Positions 54,884 to 63,067 of a stretch of 64,000 bases of DNA are shown here, in pieces. The notes beneath the pieces were generated by a model. That model searched no databases. It was not told the origin of the DNA and saw only the letters and a list, made by a program, of their open reading frames with translations. Position numbers and translations under genes: made by a program. The stretch comes from Nitrosomonadales bacterium (GTDB lineage: Bacteria; Pseudomonadota; Gammaproteobacteria; Burkholderiales; Gallionellaceae), in NCBI GenBank assembly GCA_016235045.1, contig JACRME010000021.1:26595-90594 (forward strand), in the 5' to 3' direction. How positions within the stretch are numbered: position 1 is the first letter of the stretch; each line of letters starts with the position of its first letter.

Positions 54884-55783
54884 TCACGGTTGTTTGGGCG
54901 CAATGTAGCCGTCCACTGGCAACGCCCGCTCTTCGGGTGCCGGGAACAGGCCGTTCAACAGCCAGGATTTCTTCACGCCGCCCAGGGTCTCCTGCCCGTC
55001 CTGCACCAGTGCATTGCTGTTGCGCACCAGCGAGGGAATTTCCGCAGCGGACTCATTGGTGATCTTTTTGATATCGGCGGTGGCGGATTGCACGTTGTCC
55101 AGGGTCGAATCGGCTTTGTCCACCAGTTTCGGGATGGCCTTATCCAGCGTCTCCAGAGTGGAATTCATGCGATCCATCGCTTTGTTGCTGCTGACGCCAA
55201 GCCGGGTGAACTGGTTCACCGTCTCGTGGAAATCCCCGGTCGCACGGTTGAGGTTGCGCATCGTCTGCTGGATATCGCCCGAAGACGTGATCTGGCGGAT
55301 GTCGCTCAGGATGGGCTGCAACTGCGACGCCAGATTCTCCACAACGGTGCTGGCATCCTGACCGCGCTCGAATTCCAGCACGCTATTGCGCGAAACCTGT
55401 TTCACTTGCTGCGAGCCGGGAATGATCTCCACCACGCTCTCGCCCACCAGCGCCTCCTTGACCAGCCTGGCCTTGGCGTCCTGCCCGATGAGGTGAACGT
55501 ACTCGTTGTCCAGGGACACCTCGACCTGCACTGTCGCGTTGGGCTGCATGCTCACGTCTTCCACGCTGCCGACCTTGAAACCGATGAATTTGACCGCCAT
55601 GCCTTTGCTCAGACCTTGCGCATTGGGCGTAAAAAACAATATCGGCGTACTGCGGTGGAAATAATTCTGCCTGACCGCAATCATCAGCAGCACCAGCAGC
55701 AAAACACCGGCTGCACCCAGCATGAACCGCTGCGTGCGCTTCTCGATGGTCAGCAATCTCTGGTTGTAATTGGGCAGTTTCAT
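54884..55783 (-). CDS. mlaD: MlaD-family MCE protein
   Basis: A 299-residue protein with one N-terminal membrane helix (residues 20-38, RFMLGAAGVLLLVLLMIAV), one MCE domain (about 48-130; LFFTPNAQGLSKGMAVKFIG, VGSVEDVSM) and a long predicted helical C terminus (150-290) rich in Asn, Ser and Thr. MlaD hexamers carry lipids through the periplasm. The helical extension is longer than in E. coli MlaD, closer to PqiB/Mce-type proteins with a helical tube. It lies 13 bases after the ATPase-like gene. Confidence 0.94.
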   Translation of the reverse strand: MKLPNYNQRLLTIEKRTQRFMLGAAGVLLLVLLMIAVRQNYFHRSTPILFFTPNAQGLSKGMAVKFIGFKVGSVEDVSMQPNATVQVEVSLDNEYVHLIGQDAKARLVKEALVGESVVEIIPGSQQVKQVSRNSVLEFERGQDASTVVENLASQLQPILSDIRQITSSGDIQQTMRNLNRATGDFHETVNQFTRLGVSSNKAMDRMNSTLETLDKAIPKLVDKADSTLDNVQSATADIKKITNESAAEIPSLVRNSNALVQDGQETLGGVKKSWLLNGLFPAPEERALPVDGYIAPKQP

Positions 55784-55796
55784 GTCGAATAGGTGT

Positions 55797-56351
55797 CTAT
55801 AACTGGATCACGATCTGCTTCGGATTGTCCTTGTCGCGGTATTCCTCGAAACTCACCAGCACCGACGTCCGGAACGGGAAGTATAAACGGAATACCTTGT
55901 CGAATCTGACCGTGCGAGCCAATTCCTTGCGCGACAGGCCTTCGATCAGGGAATCGTAAATGATCAGTTCCGGACTCATCAACATGGCGCGCACGAAACC
56001 GACCAGGCGCTTTTCATACAGCGACAATTGATCGGGCAGTTTGAACAGCAGATTGGACACGGCAGCCTCGTCCTCCAGACCGCACTGAATCAGCAGTTGC
56101 GCCACGTTGTCTTCCAGTTTCCCGGCGACCTCGATGCCATGATACTGCACCGGCAGGACGATGTTCTCCCACACGCGCAGGTTGCTGATCAACCCACCGT
56201 TATGAGGGACAATCACCACACCGGGCTGGTCGCCCAGGTTTTTGAGCAGGGCGGAACGCTGGGATTCGGAACGGACAACGAGGCAATACGAATAGCCCGA
56301 TTGCAGCAGGGCCTGGGTACCTTCTTCTCCATGCAGGCTCAATGTGAACAT
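55797..56351 (-). CDS. Degenerate MlaF-like ABC ATPase
   Basis: A 184-residue protein whose outline follows an ABC ATPase but with altered motifs. At the Walker A site there is VVRSESQRSALL in place of GxxGxGKS/T (Lys replaced by Arg). The Q-loop has VIVPHNGGLISNLRVWENIV with no Gln. The signature reads LPDQLSLYEKRLVGFVRAML instead of LSGGxxQR, and Walker B ends ELIIYDSLIEGL, Ser replacing the catalytic Glu. ATP hydrolysis is therefore unlikely. It also lacks MlaF's C-terminal half. It heads the operon; longer readings would cross tRNA-Val. I place it in the MlaF family from order and the LRVWENIVLPV segment. Confidence 0.82.
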   Translation of the reverse strand: MFTLSLHGEEGTQALLQSGYSYCLVVRSESQRSALLKNLGDQPGVVIVPHNGGLISNLRVWENIVLPVQYHGIEVAGKLEDNVAQLLIQCGLEDEAAVSNLLFKLPDQLSLYEKRLVGFVRAMLMSPELIIYDSLIEGLSRKELARTVRFDKVFRLYFPFRTSVLVSFEEYRDKDNPKQIVIQL

Positions 56352-56390
56352 GGCATTTCTCGAAAGAACTGTCGGGAGATTCGGGTAAAT

Positions 56391-56467
56391 TGGTAGGCGC
56401 GATTGGACTCGAACCAACGACCCCCACCATGTCAAGGTGGTGCTCTAACCAGCTGAGCTACGCGCCT
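56391..56467 (-). tRNA. tRNA-Val(GAC)
   Basis: A 77-base cloverleaf on the minus strand. Acceptor AGGCGCG pairs with CGCGCCT, the D arm is AGCTCAGCTGGTTAGAGC, the anticodon loop TTGACAT gives GAC, the T arm holds GGTTCGAGTCC, and CCA is encoded. It is the last gene before the mla-type operon, 39 bases upstream of its first codon. Confidence 0.97.
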
Positions 56468-56481
56468 GTAAAAGGCCGCGC

Positions 56482-56510
56482 ATTGTAACCGAACGGATTG
56501 GGAGCGCCAA
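56482..56510 (-). promoter_or_regulatory. Promoter of tRNA-Val
   Basis: Minus-strand TTGGCG (56505-56510) and TACAAT (56482-56487) are 17 bases apart with a GCGCGGCC discriminator. No terminator is seen between the tRNA and the mla-type operon, so read-through may feed the operon. Confidence 0.8.
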
Positions 56511-56524
56511 GAATTTATTGCAGA

Positions 56525-57913
56525 TTAGTACTGTGCAGAAGCGTAATTCTCGAATCTCGTGTATTCGCCGCGGAAAGTCAGTTCGACCTTGCCGATGGGA
56601 CCGTTACGCTGCTTGCCGATGATGATCTCGGCCTTGCCCTTGTCCGGGGTATCCGGGTTGTAGACTTCGTCGCGGTAGATGAACAGGATCAGGTCGGCAT
56701 CCTGCTCGATGGCGCCGGATTCGCGCAGGTCGGACATCACCGGGCGTTTGTTGGGGCGCTGTTCCAGGCTGCGGTTGAGCTGGGACAGTGCGATCACCGG
56801 CACATGCAGCTCCTTGGCCAGCGATTTCAACGAGCGCGATATCTCGGAGATCTCGGTCGCACGGTTCTCGCTGGCCTTGCCGGACGGCGAAGACATCAAC
56901 TGGATATAGTCGATCACGATCAGGCCGAGGCCGTTGTGCTGGCGGCTCAAACGCCTGGCGCGCGAGCGCAATTCCAGCGCGTTCAGGCCAGCGGTCTCGT
57001 CGATGAAGATCGGCGCATCGTTCAATTGTCCCAGTGCATGGGTCATGCGCGACCAGTCATCGTCTTCCAGACGTCCGGTGCGCAGGTTGTGCTGGTTAAG
57101 CCGCCCGACCGAGCCGATCATGCGCATCGCGAGTTGCGTACCGCCCATTTCCATACTGAAGATGGCGACCGGTTTGGCCGATTCCAGCGCGACGTTCTCG
57201 GCGATATTGATGGAGAACGCGGTCTTGCCCATACTGGGTCGGCCCGCGACGATGATCAGGTCGCCCGGTTGCAGGCCGGAGGTCATGCGATCCAGGTCGG
57301 TGAAACCCGTGGCGATGCCGGTCACGTCGCTGGAATTGTCGCGCCCGTACAAAGTCTCGATGCGTTCGACCACCTGGGTCAGCAGCGGCGGGATGGGGGT
57401 AAAGCCCTGGCGCCCACGTTCACCCTGCTCGGAAATCTCGAACACGCGGCTCTCGGCCTCGTCCAGCAACTGCCCGGCATCGCGCCCGCCGGGGTTGTAG
57501 GCGCTGGTGGCAATCTCGCTACCTACTTCGACCAGTTTGCGCATGATGGCGCGCTCGCGCACGATCTCGGCATAGCGGCGGATATTGGCGGCGGAAGGCA
57601 CGTTCTGCGCCAGCGTGCCCAGATACACCAGCCCGCCCGCCTTCTCCAGTTCGGCGTTGCTCTCCAGCGACTCGGCCACGGTGATGACGTCGATGGGTTT
57701 GGCGTGCTCGGTCAGGCGGCCGATGTGGCGCCAGATCAGGCGGTGTTCGTGACGGTAGAAATCGCTCTCGCTCAACAAGTCGGCGATCTTGTCCCACGCG
57801 CTGGCATCCAGCAGGATGCCGCCCAGCACCGACTGTTCCGCCTCGACGGAATGCGGCGGCAGCTTCAGCGCATCGAGCTGCGGATCGGCAACGGGGGTGG
57901 AAAAATTCTGCAT
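56525..57913 (-). CDS. dnaB: Replicative DNA helicase DnaB
   Basis: The 462-residue protein has the DnaB N-terminal domain (PPHSVEAEQSVLGGILLDASAW) and RecA-like ATPase (Walker A GRPSMGKTAFSINIAENVA, Walker B GLIVIDYIQLM, VIALSQLNRSLEQRPNKRP). It unwinds DNA at the replication fork. rplI lies upstream, as in many genomes, with a terminator between them. Confidence 0.99.
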   Translation of the reverse strand: MQNFSTPVADPQLDALKLPPHSVEAEQSVLGGILLDASAWDKIADLLSESDFYRHEHRLIWRHIGRLTEHAKPIDVITVAESLESNAELEKAGGLVYLGTLAQNVPSAANIRRYAEIVRERAIMRKLVEVGSEIATSAYNPGGRDAGQLLDEAESRVFEISEQGERGRQGFTPIPPLLTQVVERIETLYGRDNSSDVTGIATGFTDLDRMTSGLQPGDLIIVAGRPSMGKTAFSINIAENVALESAKPVAIFSMEMGGTQLAMRMIGSVGRLNQHNLRTGRLEDDDWSRMTHALGQLNDAPIFIDETAGLNALELRSRARRLSRQHNGLGLIVIDYIQLMSSPSGKASENRATEISEISRSLKSLAKELHVPVIALSQLNRSLEQRPNKRPVMSDLRESGAIEQDADLILFIYRDEVYNPDTPDKGKAEIIIGKQRNGPIGKVELTFRGEYTRFENYASAQY

Positions 57914-57962
57914 GGCGAGACCGCGAATTTCGGGAGGGAGATTCTACACTTTGTCGGACAAC

Positions 57963-57989
57963 AAAAAAGGGCTGTTGCCAGCCCTTTTT
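57963..57989 (-). terminator. Bidirectional terminator after rplI
   Basis: AAAAAAGGGCTG-TTG-CCAGCCCTTTTT lies 24 bases beyond the rplI stop. It has U-runs in both directions and separates the rpsF operon from dnaB. Confidence 0.9.
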
Positions 57990-58012
57990 CTTAACTGCCT
58001 GACAACGCTGGA

Positions 58013-58462
58013 CTACTGCTCGCCCAGCACCGAGATCGTCACGTTCACGACCACGTCCGGATGCAACGCGATGCTGACCGGATGATCGCCGATCTGCTTC
58101 AGGTGCCCGGTCGGCATGCGAACCTGGCTCTTCTCGACCTGGTGGCCTTGGGCTACCAGTGCGGTCGCGATGTCGGCATTGGTCACGGAACCGAACAGCT
58201 TGCCGTCCACGCCGGCCTTTTGCACGATCTGCACGGTCAGGCCTTCCAGCTTGGCACCGCGAGCCTGCGCATCGGCCAGCTTGGCTGCTTCAGCCGCTTC
58301 CAGCTCGGCACGGCGTGCCGCAAAATCCGCCACGCTGCTTTCAGTCGCACGCTTGGCCTTGCCTTGCGGGATCAGGAAGTTGCGCGCGAAACCGTTCTTC
58401 ACTTTGACCACGTCGCCCAGTTGGCCGAGATTGATCACTTTTTCCATCAGGATAACTTGCAT
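58013..58462 (-). CDS. rplI: 50S ribosomal protein L9
   Basis: The 149-residue L9 begins [30 protein letters not shown], the family signature, then the long connecting helix and C-terminal domain ending [11 protein letters not shown]. It is the last gene of the rpsF-priB-rpsR-rplI operon. Confidence 0.99.
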   Translation of the reverse strand: MQVILMEKVINLGQLGDVVKVKNGFARNFLIPQGKAKRATESSVADFAARRAELEAAEAAKLADAQARGAKLEGLTVQIVQKAGVDGKLFGSVTNADIATALVAQGHQVEKSQVRMPTGHLKQIGDHPVSIALHPDVVVNVTISVLGEQ

Positions 58463-58472
58463 GGTCTACTCC

Positions 58473-58742
58473 TTAGTGCAAATCGGTGTAAGGCAGCAAC
58501 GCCAGGAAGCGCGCGCGCTTCACCGCTACGCTCAATTGGCGCTGATAGCGCGTCTTGGTGCCGGTGATACGGGCCGGGATCAGCTTGCCGTTCTCGGTGA
58601 TCATTTCCTTGAGGATGTTGATGTCCTTGTAGTCCACTTCCGCGATCTTCTCGGCGGTGAAGCGGCAGAACTTGCGGCGTTTGAACAGCTGACGCGAAGC
58701 GTTGTTCTTCTTGTCGTCTTTTTTCTTAAATACACGAGCCAT
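58473..58742 (-). CDS. rpsR: 30S ribosomal protein S18
   Basis: The 89-residue S18 contains [23 protein letters not shown] and [28 protein letters not shown], both diagnostic, with a basic N terminus ([14 protein letters not shown]). S18 binds as a pair with S6, whose gene is two genes upstream. Confidence 0.99.
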   Translation of the reverse strand: MARVFKKKDDKKNNASRQLFKRRKFCRFTAEKIAEVDYKDINILKEMITENGKLIPARITGTKTRYQRQLSVAVKRARFLALLPYTDLH

Positions 58743-58751
58743 GTTGTGCTC

Positions 58752-59048
58752 CTATCTCAATGTAACGTTATCAATGTGCAAAACCAGTTGCGCGATCTTG
58801 AGGCTGCGCTGCGCCAGGAAACCTTCGGCTTTCACCTGCTGTCCGGGTTGCAAACGGCTGACCTGCATTGCCGCTTCGCCCAAAGCCAGTGCGGAAACCA
58901 CACACTGTACCTGGCGCTGCATCCCTGCTTCCTGCTGCATCGAGGTGTGGCGCAACTTGAACGCCACTCTCGCCAAACCTGCCGGGGTGTATCTCAAGCC
59001 TTCCGACTCGATCACTTCCCCTTCGATCACACAACGGTTGCTGCTCAA
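58752..59048 (-). CDS. priB: Primosomal replication protein PriB
   Basis: A 98-residue OB-fold protein: LSSNRCVIEGEVIESEGLRYTPAGLARVAF, then QVSRLQPGQQVKAEGFLAQ and KIAQLVLHIDNVTLR, matching PriB. It binds ssDNA and PriA during replication restart. The family N terminus calls for the TTG at 59046-59048, directly behind the rpsF stop; an ATG at 59105 would overlap rpsF and add an unmatched Arg/Gln-rich segment. GCAGGG lies too close to the TTG, so coupling to rpsF is likely. It occupies its usual place between rpsF and rpsR. Confidence 0.93.
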   Translation of the reverse strand: MSSNRCVIEGEVIESEGLRYTPAGLARVAFKLRHTSMQQEAGMQRQVQCVVSALALGEAAMQVSRLQPGQQVKAEGFLAQRSLKIAQLVLHIDNVTLR

Positions 59049-59055
59049 TCCCTGC

Positions 59056-59445
59056 TTACGCTGCCGCTGCCGGCGCTTCTGCTGCCGGAGCCGGTGCCGC
59101 TGCATCGCCGCCGAACGAACGCGACTTCTCTTCCTTCATCATGGCGGAAGGCACCACAACAGCAGCCTTGGTCTTGATGGTCAGGTGGCGCAATACGGCG
59201 TCGTTGAACTTGAATGCGTGCTCGAGCTCGTCCAGCGTGGGCTGGTCGACTTCGATGTTCATCAGCACATAGTGTGCCTTGTGGATCTTCTGGATCGGGT
59301 AGGCCAGCTGGCGGCGGCCCCAGTCTTCCAGACGGTGGATGTGACCGTTCTTGCTGGTCACCAACGTGCGATAACGCTCGACCATCGCGGGCACTTGCTC
59401 GCTCTGATCGGGATGCACGATAAATACGATTTCGTAGTGTCGCAT
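59056..59445 (-). CDS. rpsF: 30S ribosomal protein S6
   Basis: The 129-residue S6 starts [25 protein letters not shown] with AAGGAG 5 bases before the ATG; an in-frame ATG at 59529 is rejected. [19 protein letters not shown] and [10 protein letters not shown] follow. The tail is Ala/Pro-rich, as in many betaproteobacterial S6 proteins. S6 may also autoregulate its own operon with S18. Confidence 0.98.
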   Translation of the reverse strand: MRHYEIVFIVHPDQSEQVPAMVERYRTLVTSKNGHIHRLEDWGRRQLAYPIQKIHKAHYVLMNIEVDQPTLDELEHAFKFNDAVLRHLTIKTKAAVVVPSAMMKEEKSRSFGGDAAAPAPAAEAPAAAA

Positions 59446-59499
59446 TACATCTCCTTGTGGATTAAAGCCCCCCGACATCAGTAGACGGTGGAGCAAGGT

Positions 59500-59521
59500 A
59501 AAAACTCCCTTTTTCAGGGAG
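59500..59521 (-). promoter_or_regulatory. 5' hairpin of the rpsF leader
   Basis: Minus-strand CTCCCT-GAAAA-AGGGAG followed by TTTTT starts at the predicted +1 of the rpsF promoter. It is too close to the start to terminate efficiently; a 5'-stabilising structure is likely. Further down, GCTCCACCGTC...TCGGGGGGC (59473-59493) could be an S6:S18-binding element with a CCG bulge, but the fold is uncertain. Confidence 0.4.
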
Positions 59522-59527
59522 GGGCGC

Positions 59528-59555
59528 ATTATAGGGATATTCCGTGCCGCGTCAA
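59528..59555 (-). promoter_or_regulatory. Promoter of rpsF-priB-rpsR-rplI
   Basis: Minus-strand TTGACG (59550-59555) and TATAAT (59528-59533) with 16-base spacing and a GC-rich discriminator, about 75 bases before rpsF. This is one of the clearest promoters in the window. Confidence 0.85.
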
Positions 59556-59565
59556 GCCTAAGCCA

Positions 59566-62040
59566 TTAATCCGCCGCAAGAATGCGGAGGGGAGGACGCA
59601 GAGCCAGCTTGCGGGTTGCCACCCATCCGGCCAGCATCACCACCGCCATACCGCCGCCAACGCCGATGAACCAGATGGAACCATCTGACTGGTAAGGAAT
59701 ATCCAGGACAAACCGCGCCAACACCCAGCCCAGCAGCACCGCCCCCGCCGCCGCGAACAGGCCACTCAGGCCGCCCAGCACGGCGAACTCGGACAGGTGC
59801 AAACGTCGTAAATAGCGGCTGTCCGCCCCCAGCGTACGCAGGATCGCCGCTTCGTGGCTGCGCTCGTCCTGCGTCGCCAGCAGCGCGGCATACAGCACCG
59901 CCAAGCCGGTGAGCAGCGTGAACAGGAACACCGCGCTGACCGTCTGCGCGATCTGGTCCATGATGCCGCGCACCTGGGCGATCACCGCGCCGGTGTCGAT
60001 CAGCAGGATATTGGGAAAGGCGCGCGACAGCGCATCCCCGGCGCGCACCCTGTCCGGCGGCAGATAAAAGCTGCTCAGATAGCTGGCCGGAAAATCCCGC
60101 AGCAATTCGGGCGTGGTGATGACGAAGAAATTCACCCGCATCGAATCCCACTGTACCTTGCGCAGGTTGGTGACCCGGCCGGAAAACCGGCTGCCCGCCA
60201 CATCGTAGGTGAGCGTATCGCCAAGATGGATGCCCAGCGTCTTGGCGATGCCCTCCTCCACCGAAAGTTCGCCGTTTGCTTTTCCAGTCCACCACTCCCC
60301 GCTCACCAATTCGTTCCAAACCGGCATCTGTTCCATCCAGGAAAGGTTGAACTCGCGTTCCACCAGTCCGCGCGCGCGCGGGTCGGGATAGCTGTCGCCG
60401 CTGATGGCGCGCTCGTTGATGGCGATCAGCCTGCCGCGCACCATCGGTTGCAATTCGGGTGCAGGCAGCGACTGGCGCGCGAAGAAATCGCGCACCGGCT
60501 GGTATTGATCGGGCTGGATGTTCACCAGAAAGCGGTTCGGCGTATCCGGCGGCAGCTTGCCCTGCCAGGCTTCCAGCAGATCGGCGCGCACCAGCGTCAG
60601 CACCAGCAAGGCCATGCCGCCCAAACTCAGCGCCACCACCTGCACCGCGGCGTTGCGCCCGTGACGCGCGAGGTTGTTGAATGCGTGCCGCCATTGCGAC
60701 TGGAAGTAAAACGAATTGAGTGCCAGGCCGTGCAACAACAGCCAGGCCAGCCAACCGAACGCCAGCAGCCCCGCCAGCAAGCCGCCCAGCACGGCCAGAC
60801 CCAGTTTCAGCGAACCCGCGTGCCACAGGAACAGCAGCGCCAACACACCCACCGCCAGCCCGTAGATCAGCCAGCCACTCGCTTCCGGCATGCCCATCTC
60901 GCGGCGCAGCACGCGCAGCGGCGACACCTTGCGCAATTGCAGCAAGGGCAGAAAGGCAAAACCGAGCAACAGGGCAAAACCGCTGGCCGCGGCTTTCAGC
61001 AGCGGCAACACGCCCGGCTGCGGCAGGCTCGCATCGCGCATGGAGGCGATGCTCTCGACCAGCAGCGCCTGCGTGGCATAACCCAGCAGTCCGCCGAGCA
61101 GCACCGCGACCACGCCGAGCAGAATGAACTGGTTCAGGAACAACCACAGCACCTGCCGCTGCTGCGCGCCGAGGCAGCGCATCACCGCGCAGCCGTCCAG
61201 ATGACGCAGCACGAAACGCCGCGCCGCCAATGCCATCGCCGCACCCGCGAGGATGGCAGCGGTCAGTGCTGCGAGGCCGAGGAAATGCTCGGCGCGTTCC
61301 AGTGCCGTGCGTATCTCGGGGCGCGCATCGCGCACATCTTCCATCTTCTCGTTGCCGGAAAGCCCCGGCTCCAGTGCGGTGCGCAACGCCTTCACCCGCA
61401 GCGCATCTCCCGCGATCAACAGGCGGTAGGAAAGACGACTGCCTTCCTGCAGCAGCCCGGTGGAAGCCAGATCGGCATCGTTCATCAACACGCGCGGCGC
61501 GAAACTGGAGAAGCCGATGGACTGGTCGATGTCCTTCACGATGCGTGCCGCCACGGTGAAACGCCGCGCGCCGATACCCACCTCGTCTCCAACCTGCAAA
61601 TCCAGTCGGCGCAACAAGCGCTCGTCCGCCCACACCGCACCGCGCGCGGGAATGGCCTGCGCCACATGCACGCGGCCATCGTCGATCTCGATCTTGCCGC
61701 GCAAGGGGTAGCCCGCCTCCACCGCCTGTATTTCGCTCAGCAACACCTGCTCGCGATGCGACACCATGCTGGGGAAGGTGCGGCTCTGCACCACCTGCAG
61801 GTTCTGCCTGGTTGCCGATTCGCGGTAATCGGGGGGAAACGGTCGGGTGGAGGTGATGCGCAGATCGGCGCCGATCAAACTTTGCGCCTGCTGCTGTAGG
61901 GCCTGGCGCACGCGGTCGGCAAACAGGCCGACGGTGGCGAGGCTGCCCACGGCCAGCACCAATGCCAGTAACAGCACGCGCCATTCACCGGCACGCCAGT
62001 CGCGGCGCAGGAGATTGAGGGAGAGTCGGATGATATTCAT
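59566..62040 (-). CDS. FtsX-family ABC transporter permease (YbbP-like)
   Basis: An 824-residue inner-membrane protein with the double FtsX/MacB architecture: helix 1 (RVLLLALVLAVGSLATVGLF), a periplasmic MacB-PCD domain (45-240), three helices (about 255-370), two central helices (420-465), a second FtsX half (LARHGRNAAVQVVALSLGGMALLVLTLV), periplasmic loop (510-690) and final helices ending RPPLRILAAD. The length and order match YbbP-type permeases, which pair with a YbbA-type ATPase, not seen in this window. Export of lipids or lipoproteins is only guessed. GAGG seven bases before the ATG sets the start. Confidence 0.93.
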   Translation of the reverse strand: MNIIRLSLNLLRRDWRAGEWRVLLLALVLAVGSLATVGLFADRVRQALQQQAQSLIGADLRITSTRPFPPDYRESATRQNLQVVQSRTFPSMVSHREQVLLSEIQAVEAGYPLRGKIEIDDGRVHVAQAIPARGAVWADERLLRRLDLQVGDEVGIGARRFTVAARIVKDIDQSIGFSSFAPRVLMNDADLASTGLLQEGSRLSYRLLIAGDALRVKALRTALEPGLSGNEKMEDVRDARPEIRTALERAEHFLGLAALTAAILAGAAMALAARRFVLRHLDGCAVMRCLGAQQRQVLWLFLNQFILLGVVAVLLGGLLGYATQALLVESIASMRDASLPQPGVLPLLKAAASGFALLLGFAFLPLLQLRKVSPLRVLRREMGMPEASGWLIYGLAVGVLALLFLWHAGSLKLGLAVLGGLLAGLLAFGWLAWLLLHGLALNSFYFQSQWRHAFNNLARHGRNAAVQVVALSLGGMALLVLTLVRADLLEAWQGKLPPDTPNRFLVNIQPDQYQPVRDFFARQSLPAPELQPMVRGRLIAINERAISGDSYPDPRARGLVEREFNLSWMEQMPVWNELVSGEWWTGKANGELSVEEGIAKTLGIHLGDTLTYDVAGSRFSGRVTNLRKVQWDSMRVNFFVITTPELLRDFPASYLSSFYLPPDRVRAGDALSRAFPNILLIDTGAVIAQVRGIMDQIAQTVSAVFLFTLLTGLAVLYAALLATQDERSHEAAILRTLGADSRYLRRLHLSEFAVLGGLSGLFAAAGAVLLGWVLARFVLDIPYQSDGSIWFIGVGGGMAVVMLAGWVATRKLALRPPLRILAAD

Positions 62041-62067
62041 TGAAGCACCTCTAAATAATTCAGATTT

Positions 62068-62169
62068 CGTCATTCCGGCCCTTCGGCAATCTCAGGACAA
62101 GCTGACCTTAGGTCAGGCCGGAATGCAGTGTATTCAATTGACTGGATACCGGCCTTAGCCAGTATGACG
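62068..62169. repeat. GTCATTCCGG / CTGGATACCGG palindromes, copy 3
   Basis: ATTCCGGCC (62072-62080) and GGCCGGAAT (62116-62124) are perfect inverted arms. CTGGATACCGGCCTTAGCCA... at 62142-62169 is a diverged copy of the unit at 41293 and 42918. Apart from these and the FitAB promoter, nothing gene-like is seen in 62041-62340. Confidence 0.75.
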
Positions 62170-62281
62170 AAATTTTAGAGGTTCCCGGCATTTCTGCTCA
62201 TTTTTTTGCGTGCTCAATGGAGCGTCAACTACAGTTTCCAGAATGATCCCCTGAGTCAGCAAAATCAGGCACGGCGCGTCA

Positions 62282-62327
62282 TTGCCTCCGACCTGCATCG
62301 TGATTACAATGACTGCATTGCAATCAC
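62282..62327 (+). promoter_or_regulatory. Promoter and palindromic operator of the FitAB-like pair
   Basis: TTGCCT (62282-62287) and TACAAT (62305-62310) are 17 bases apart. The -10 lies in an inverted repeat, GTGATTACAATG-ACTG-CATTGCAATCAC (62300-62327), with one mismatch. It ends 13 bases before the antitoxin ATG, and ribbon-helix-helix antitoxins of this kind repress such sites. Confidence 0.75.
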
Positions 62328-62340
62328 CGGGAGATTTCCC

Positions 62341-62586
62341 ATGTCCAGCCTGACCATCCGCAATCTTGACGACCAACTGAAGGCACTGCTGCGCATGCAG
62401 GCAGCGCGGCACAGTTGCTCTATGGAACAAGAAGCGCGCGACATCCTGCGCCGGGCAATGCAAGTGCAACCCGCCGGGGTCGGCTTTGCCCAGAAAATTC
62501 AGCAGCGATTCACCGGACTCAATGCGGATGAACTGCCAATCCCCAAGCGCCACGCCGCGCGACTGCCTGTCACAACCAAAGACTGA
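62341..62586 (+). CDS. FitA-like ribbon-helix-helix antitoxin
   Basis: An 81-residue protein with the FitA/Arc RHH start (MSSLTIRNLDDQLKALLRMQ, AARHSCSMEQEARDILRRAM) and an unstructured C-terminal tail. GGGAG lies 7 bases before the chosen ATG; a longer reading from 62206 would cover the operator. It is 2 bases before the PIN toxin gene. Confidence 0.93.
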   Translation: MSSLTIRNLDDQLKALLRMQAARHSCSMEQEARDILRRAMQVQPAGVGFAQKIQQRFTGLNADELPIPKRHAARLPVTTKD

Positions 62587-62588
62587 AC

Positions 62589-63014
62589 ATGAGCGGCATC
62601 CTGCTCGACACCAACGTACTCTCGGAACTCATGCGTCCGAAACCAGCCGCCGAAGTGCTTGACTGGTTTGAACGGCAGCAAGGCGCCTCGTTTTTTGTCA
62701 GCGCCATCACCCGTGCCGAAATATTGCTGGGCATCGCCCTGTTGCCCGCAGGCAAGCGCCGCAACAGCCTGGCGGCAGCAGCCGAACAAATGTTTAACGA
62801 AGATTTTGCCGGACACAGCCTCGCTTTCGACGGCAATTGCGCCACCGAGTACGCACTGCTGGTCGCCGAACGCGTCCATAACGGCCACACCATTTCCACC
62901 GAAGACGGACAGATCGCCGCAATTGCCCTGAGCCATAATCAGCCGCTGGCCACCCGCAACGGCAAGGACTTTAAGGGCATCAAAGGACTCACCCTGCTCA
63001 ATCCGTGGAAATAG
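62589..63014 (+). CDS. FitB/VapC-type PIN-domain toxin
   Basis: A 141-residue PIN ribonuclease: LLDTNVLSELMRPKP (Asp7), SAITRAEILLGIALLP (Glu44) and TISTEDGQIAAIAL (Asp106) form the acidic site, followed by LATRNGKDFKGIKGLTLLNPW, typical of FitB/VapC. The expected substrate is RNA, in VapC relatives often tRNA. It overlaps no other gene and closes the two-gene operon. Confidence 0.95.
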   Translation: MSGILLDTNVLSELMRPKPAAEVLDWFERQQGASFFVSAITRAEILLGIALLPAGKRRNSLAAAAEQMFNEDFAGHSLAFDGNCATEYALLVAERVHNGHTISTEDGQIAAIALSHNQPLATRNGKDFKGIKGLTLLNPWK

Positions 63015-63067
63015 TTGAAACCTGAAATTAATCGCCTTTGGTGTGGGTAAAGTCATTTCGTAGCGGA

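Noticed and set aside
58752-59105. priB starting from the ATG at 59105
   Set aside because: It would overlap rpsF and add an Arg/Gln-rich segment not seen in PriB; the TTG at 59048 gives the family N terminus.
62206-62340. FitA-like antitoxin with a 45-residue N-terminal extension
   Set aside because: It would cover the promoter and operator, has no homology, and a ribosome-binding site lies directly before the ATG at 62341.
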